Source: Agromyces aurantiacus
Lineage (GTDB): Bacteria > Actinomycetota > Actinomycetes > Actinomycetales > Microbacteriaceae
Direction: 5' to 3'
DNA length: 64,000 nt
NCBI RefSeq assembly: GCF_016907355.1
Contig: NZ_JAFBBW010000001.1
Coordinates: forward strand, 2,046,001 to 2,110,000
Of this stretch, positions 63,405 through 64,000 are shown in pieces. The first letter of the stretch is position 1; every line of letters begins with the position of its first letter. Under the pieces are notes generated by a model that did no database searches, was not told where the DNA came from, and saw nothing but the letters and a program-made list of their open reading frames with translations. Position numbers and translations under genes: made by a program.

Positions 63405-64000
63405 GCGATGCACGGCATTTCCTCGTGGTCTCCCACACCGGCCGGGCCGCCGCCCTCGAGGCGACGGCCGACGTGTGCGGGCAGCTCGCGGCCGCGGGCG
63501 CCGTGCCGGTCGTCGCGCACGAGCAGTGGCACGACGTGCTCACCGCGCTGCCCGAGCTCGAGGGCGTCGTCAAGCGCTTCGAGGAGGTCTCGCCGAAGCA
63601 CCTCGAGCTGGCGATCGTCCTCGGCGGCGACGGCACCATCCTCCGCGCCGCCGAGCTCACGCGCGAGCACTCGGTGCCGCTGCTCGGGGTGAACCTCGGC
63701 CACGTCGGGTTCCTCGCCGAGAGCGAGCGCGACGACCTCGGCTACACCGTGGGCCGTGCGCTCTCCCGCGACTACACCGTCGAGGAGCGCATGACGCTCT
63801 CGGTGCGGGCCAAGGTCGGCGATCAGGTGGTGTACGAGAGCTGGGCGCTGAACGAGGCCACCGTCGAGAAGGCCGAGCGCGAACGGATGCTCGAGGTCGT
63901 CATCGAGGTCGACCGCCGCCCGCTCTCCTCGTTCGGCTGCGACGGCGTGGTGATGTCGACGCCGACGGGTTCGACCGCCTACTCGTTCTCCGCCGGCGGG
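63401..64000 (+). CDS. nadK: NAD kinase, 5' part
   Basis: The first 200 codons of an ATP/polyphosphate-NAD kinase; the frame is open at the right edge. The nucleotide motif VLGGDGTILRAAE, GVNLGHVGFLAE, the NE dyad in LNEATVEKAER and TPTGSTAYSFSAGG are present. It makes NADP. GTG 63401 overlaps the tlyA stop. In actinobacteria recN usually follows; it is outside the window. Confidence 0.95.
   Translation, partial: MSDARHFLVVSHTGRAAALEATADVCGQLAAAGAVPVVAHEQWHDVLTALPELEGVVKRFEEVSPKHLELAIVLGGDGTILRAAELTREHSVPLLGVNLGHVGFLAESERDDLGYTVGRALSRDYTVEERMTLSVRAKVGDQVVYESWALNEATVEKAERERMLEVVIEVDRRPLSSFGCDGVVMSTPTGSTAYSFSAGG

Overview
The window is 64 kb of very GC-rich chromosome from an actinobacterium, most likely a member of Microbacteriaceae close to Agromyces. 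The evidence is the gene order pgsA-cinA...clgR-DUF3046-recA-recX-miaB-miaA-dapF-hflX, the text of the 16S rRNA, the long actinobacterial insertion in the 23S rRNA, a complete his/arg/met amino-acid biosynthesis content and strong GC3 codon use. No insertion sequence, prophage, CRISPR array or tRNA gene was seen. Nearly all long antisense reading frames are composition shadows.

Layout. 1-1085: end of pgsA and a CinA-domain amidohydrolase. 1082-6854: a self-contained citrate/tricarboxylate uptake module, with a CitA/CitB-type two-component system divergent from a tctC-tctB-tctA tripartite transporter. The shared intergenic region holds a strictly phased 9-bp repeat array. 7004-9682: clgR, DUF3046, recA with a perfect SOS box, recX. 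9725-15397: miaB, miaA, dapF, an RsmC-like methyltransferase (minus strand), hflX. 15623-18957: metF-metE. 19043-20336: lexA divergent from a membrane-anchored LysM protein of the YneA/DivS/ChiZ type. 20395-24397: hisC-hisB-hisH-priA plus an SseB-domain protein. 24505-31396: a PLP-dependent decarboxylase, then the Lhr helicase/Nei2 glycosylase pair. 31404-34249: DUF1844, then infC-rpmI-rplT (infC most likely starts with AUC) and a SpoU-type methyltransferase. 34320-37687: gluABCD-type amino-acid ABC importer. 37728-41365: pheS-pheT with a 45-bp duplication at the junction. 41419-48822: a DUF1801 gene, an arginine-rich leaderless small ORF, then argC-J-B-D-F-H. 48833-53702: 3-methyladenine glycosylase, a SatD-like gene with a membrane partner, tyrS, and an odd CoA-transferase-fold protein. 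53703-59623: one rRNA operon (16S-23S-5S) with promoter, leader elements and terminator. 59698-64000: an RG-repeat/acidic-tail protein, HAD phosphatase, a small acidic protein, tlyA and the start of nadK.

Themes. Many genes here have a TAnnnT -10 hexamer only 5-9 nt before the start codon, so leaderless mRNAs appear to be a main mode of expression. DNA-repair and SOS functions are dense (recA, recX, lexA, LysM inhibitor, lhr, nei2, AAG). The best candidates for undescribed biology are the arginine-rich leaderless leader ORF in front of an arg operon that lacks argR, the 9-bp phased array controlling the citrate module, the pheS/pheT junction duplication, and the charge-polarised RG-repeat protein encoded directly behind the rRNA operon.
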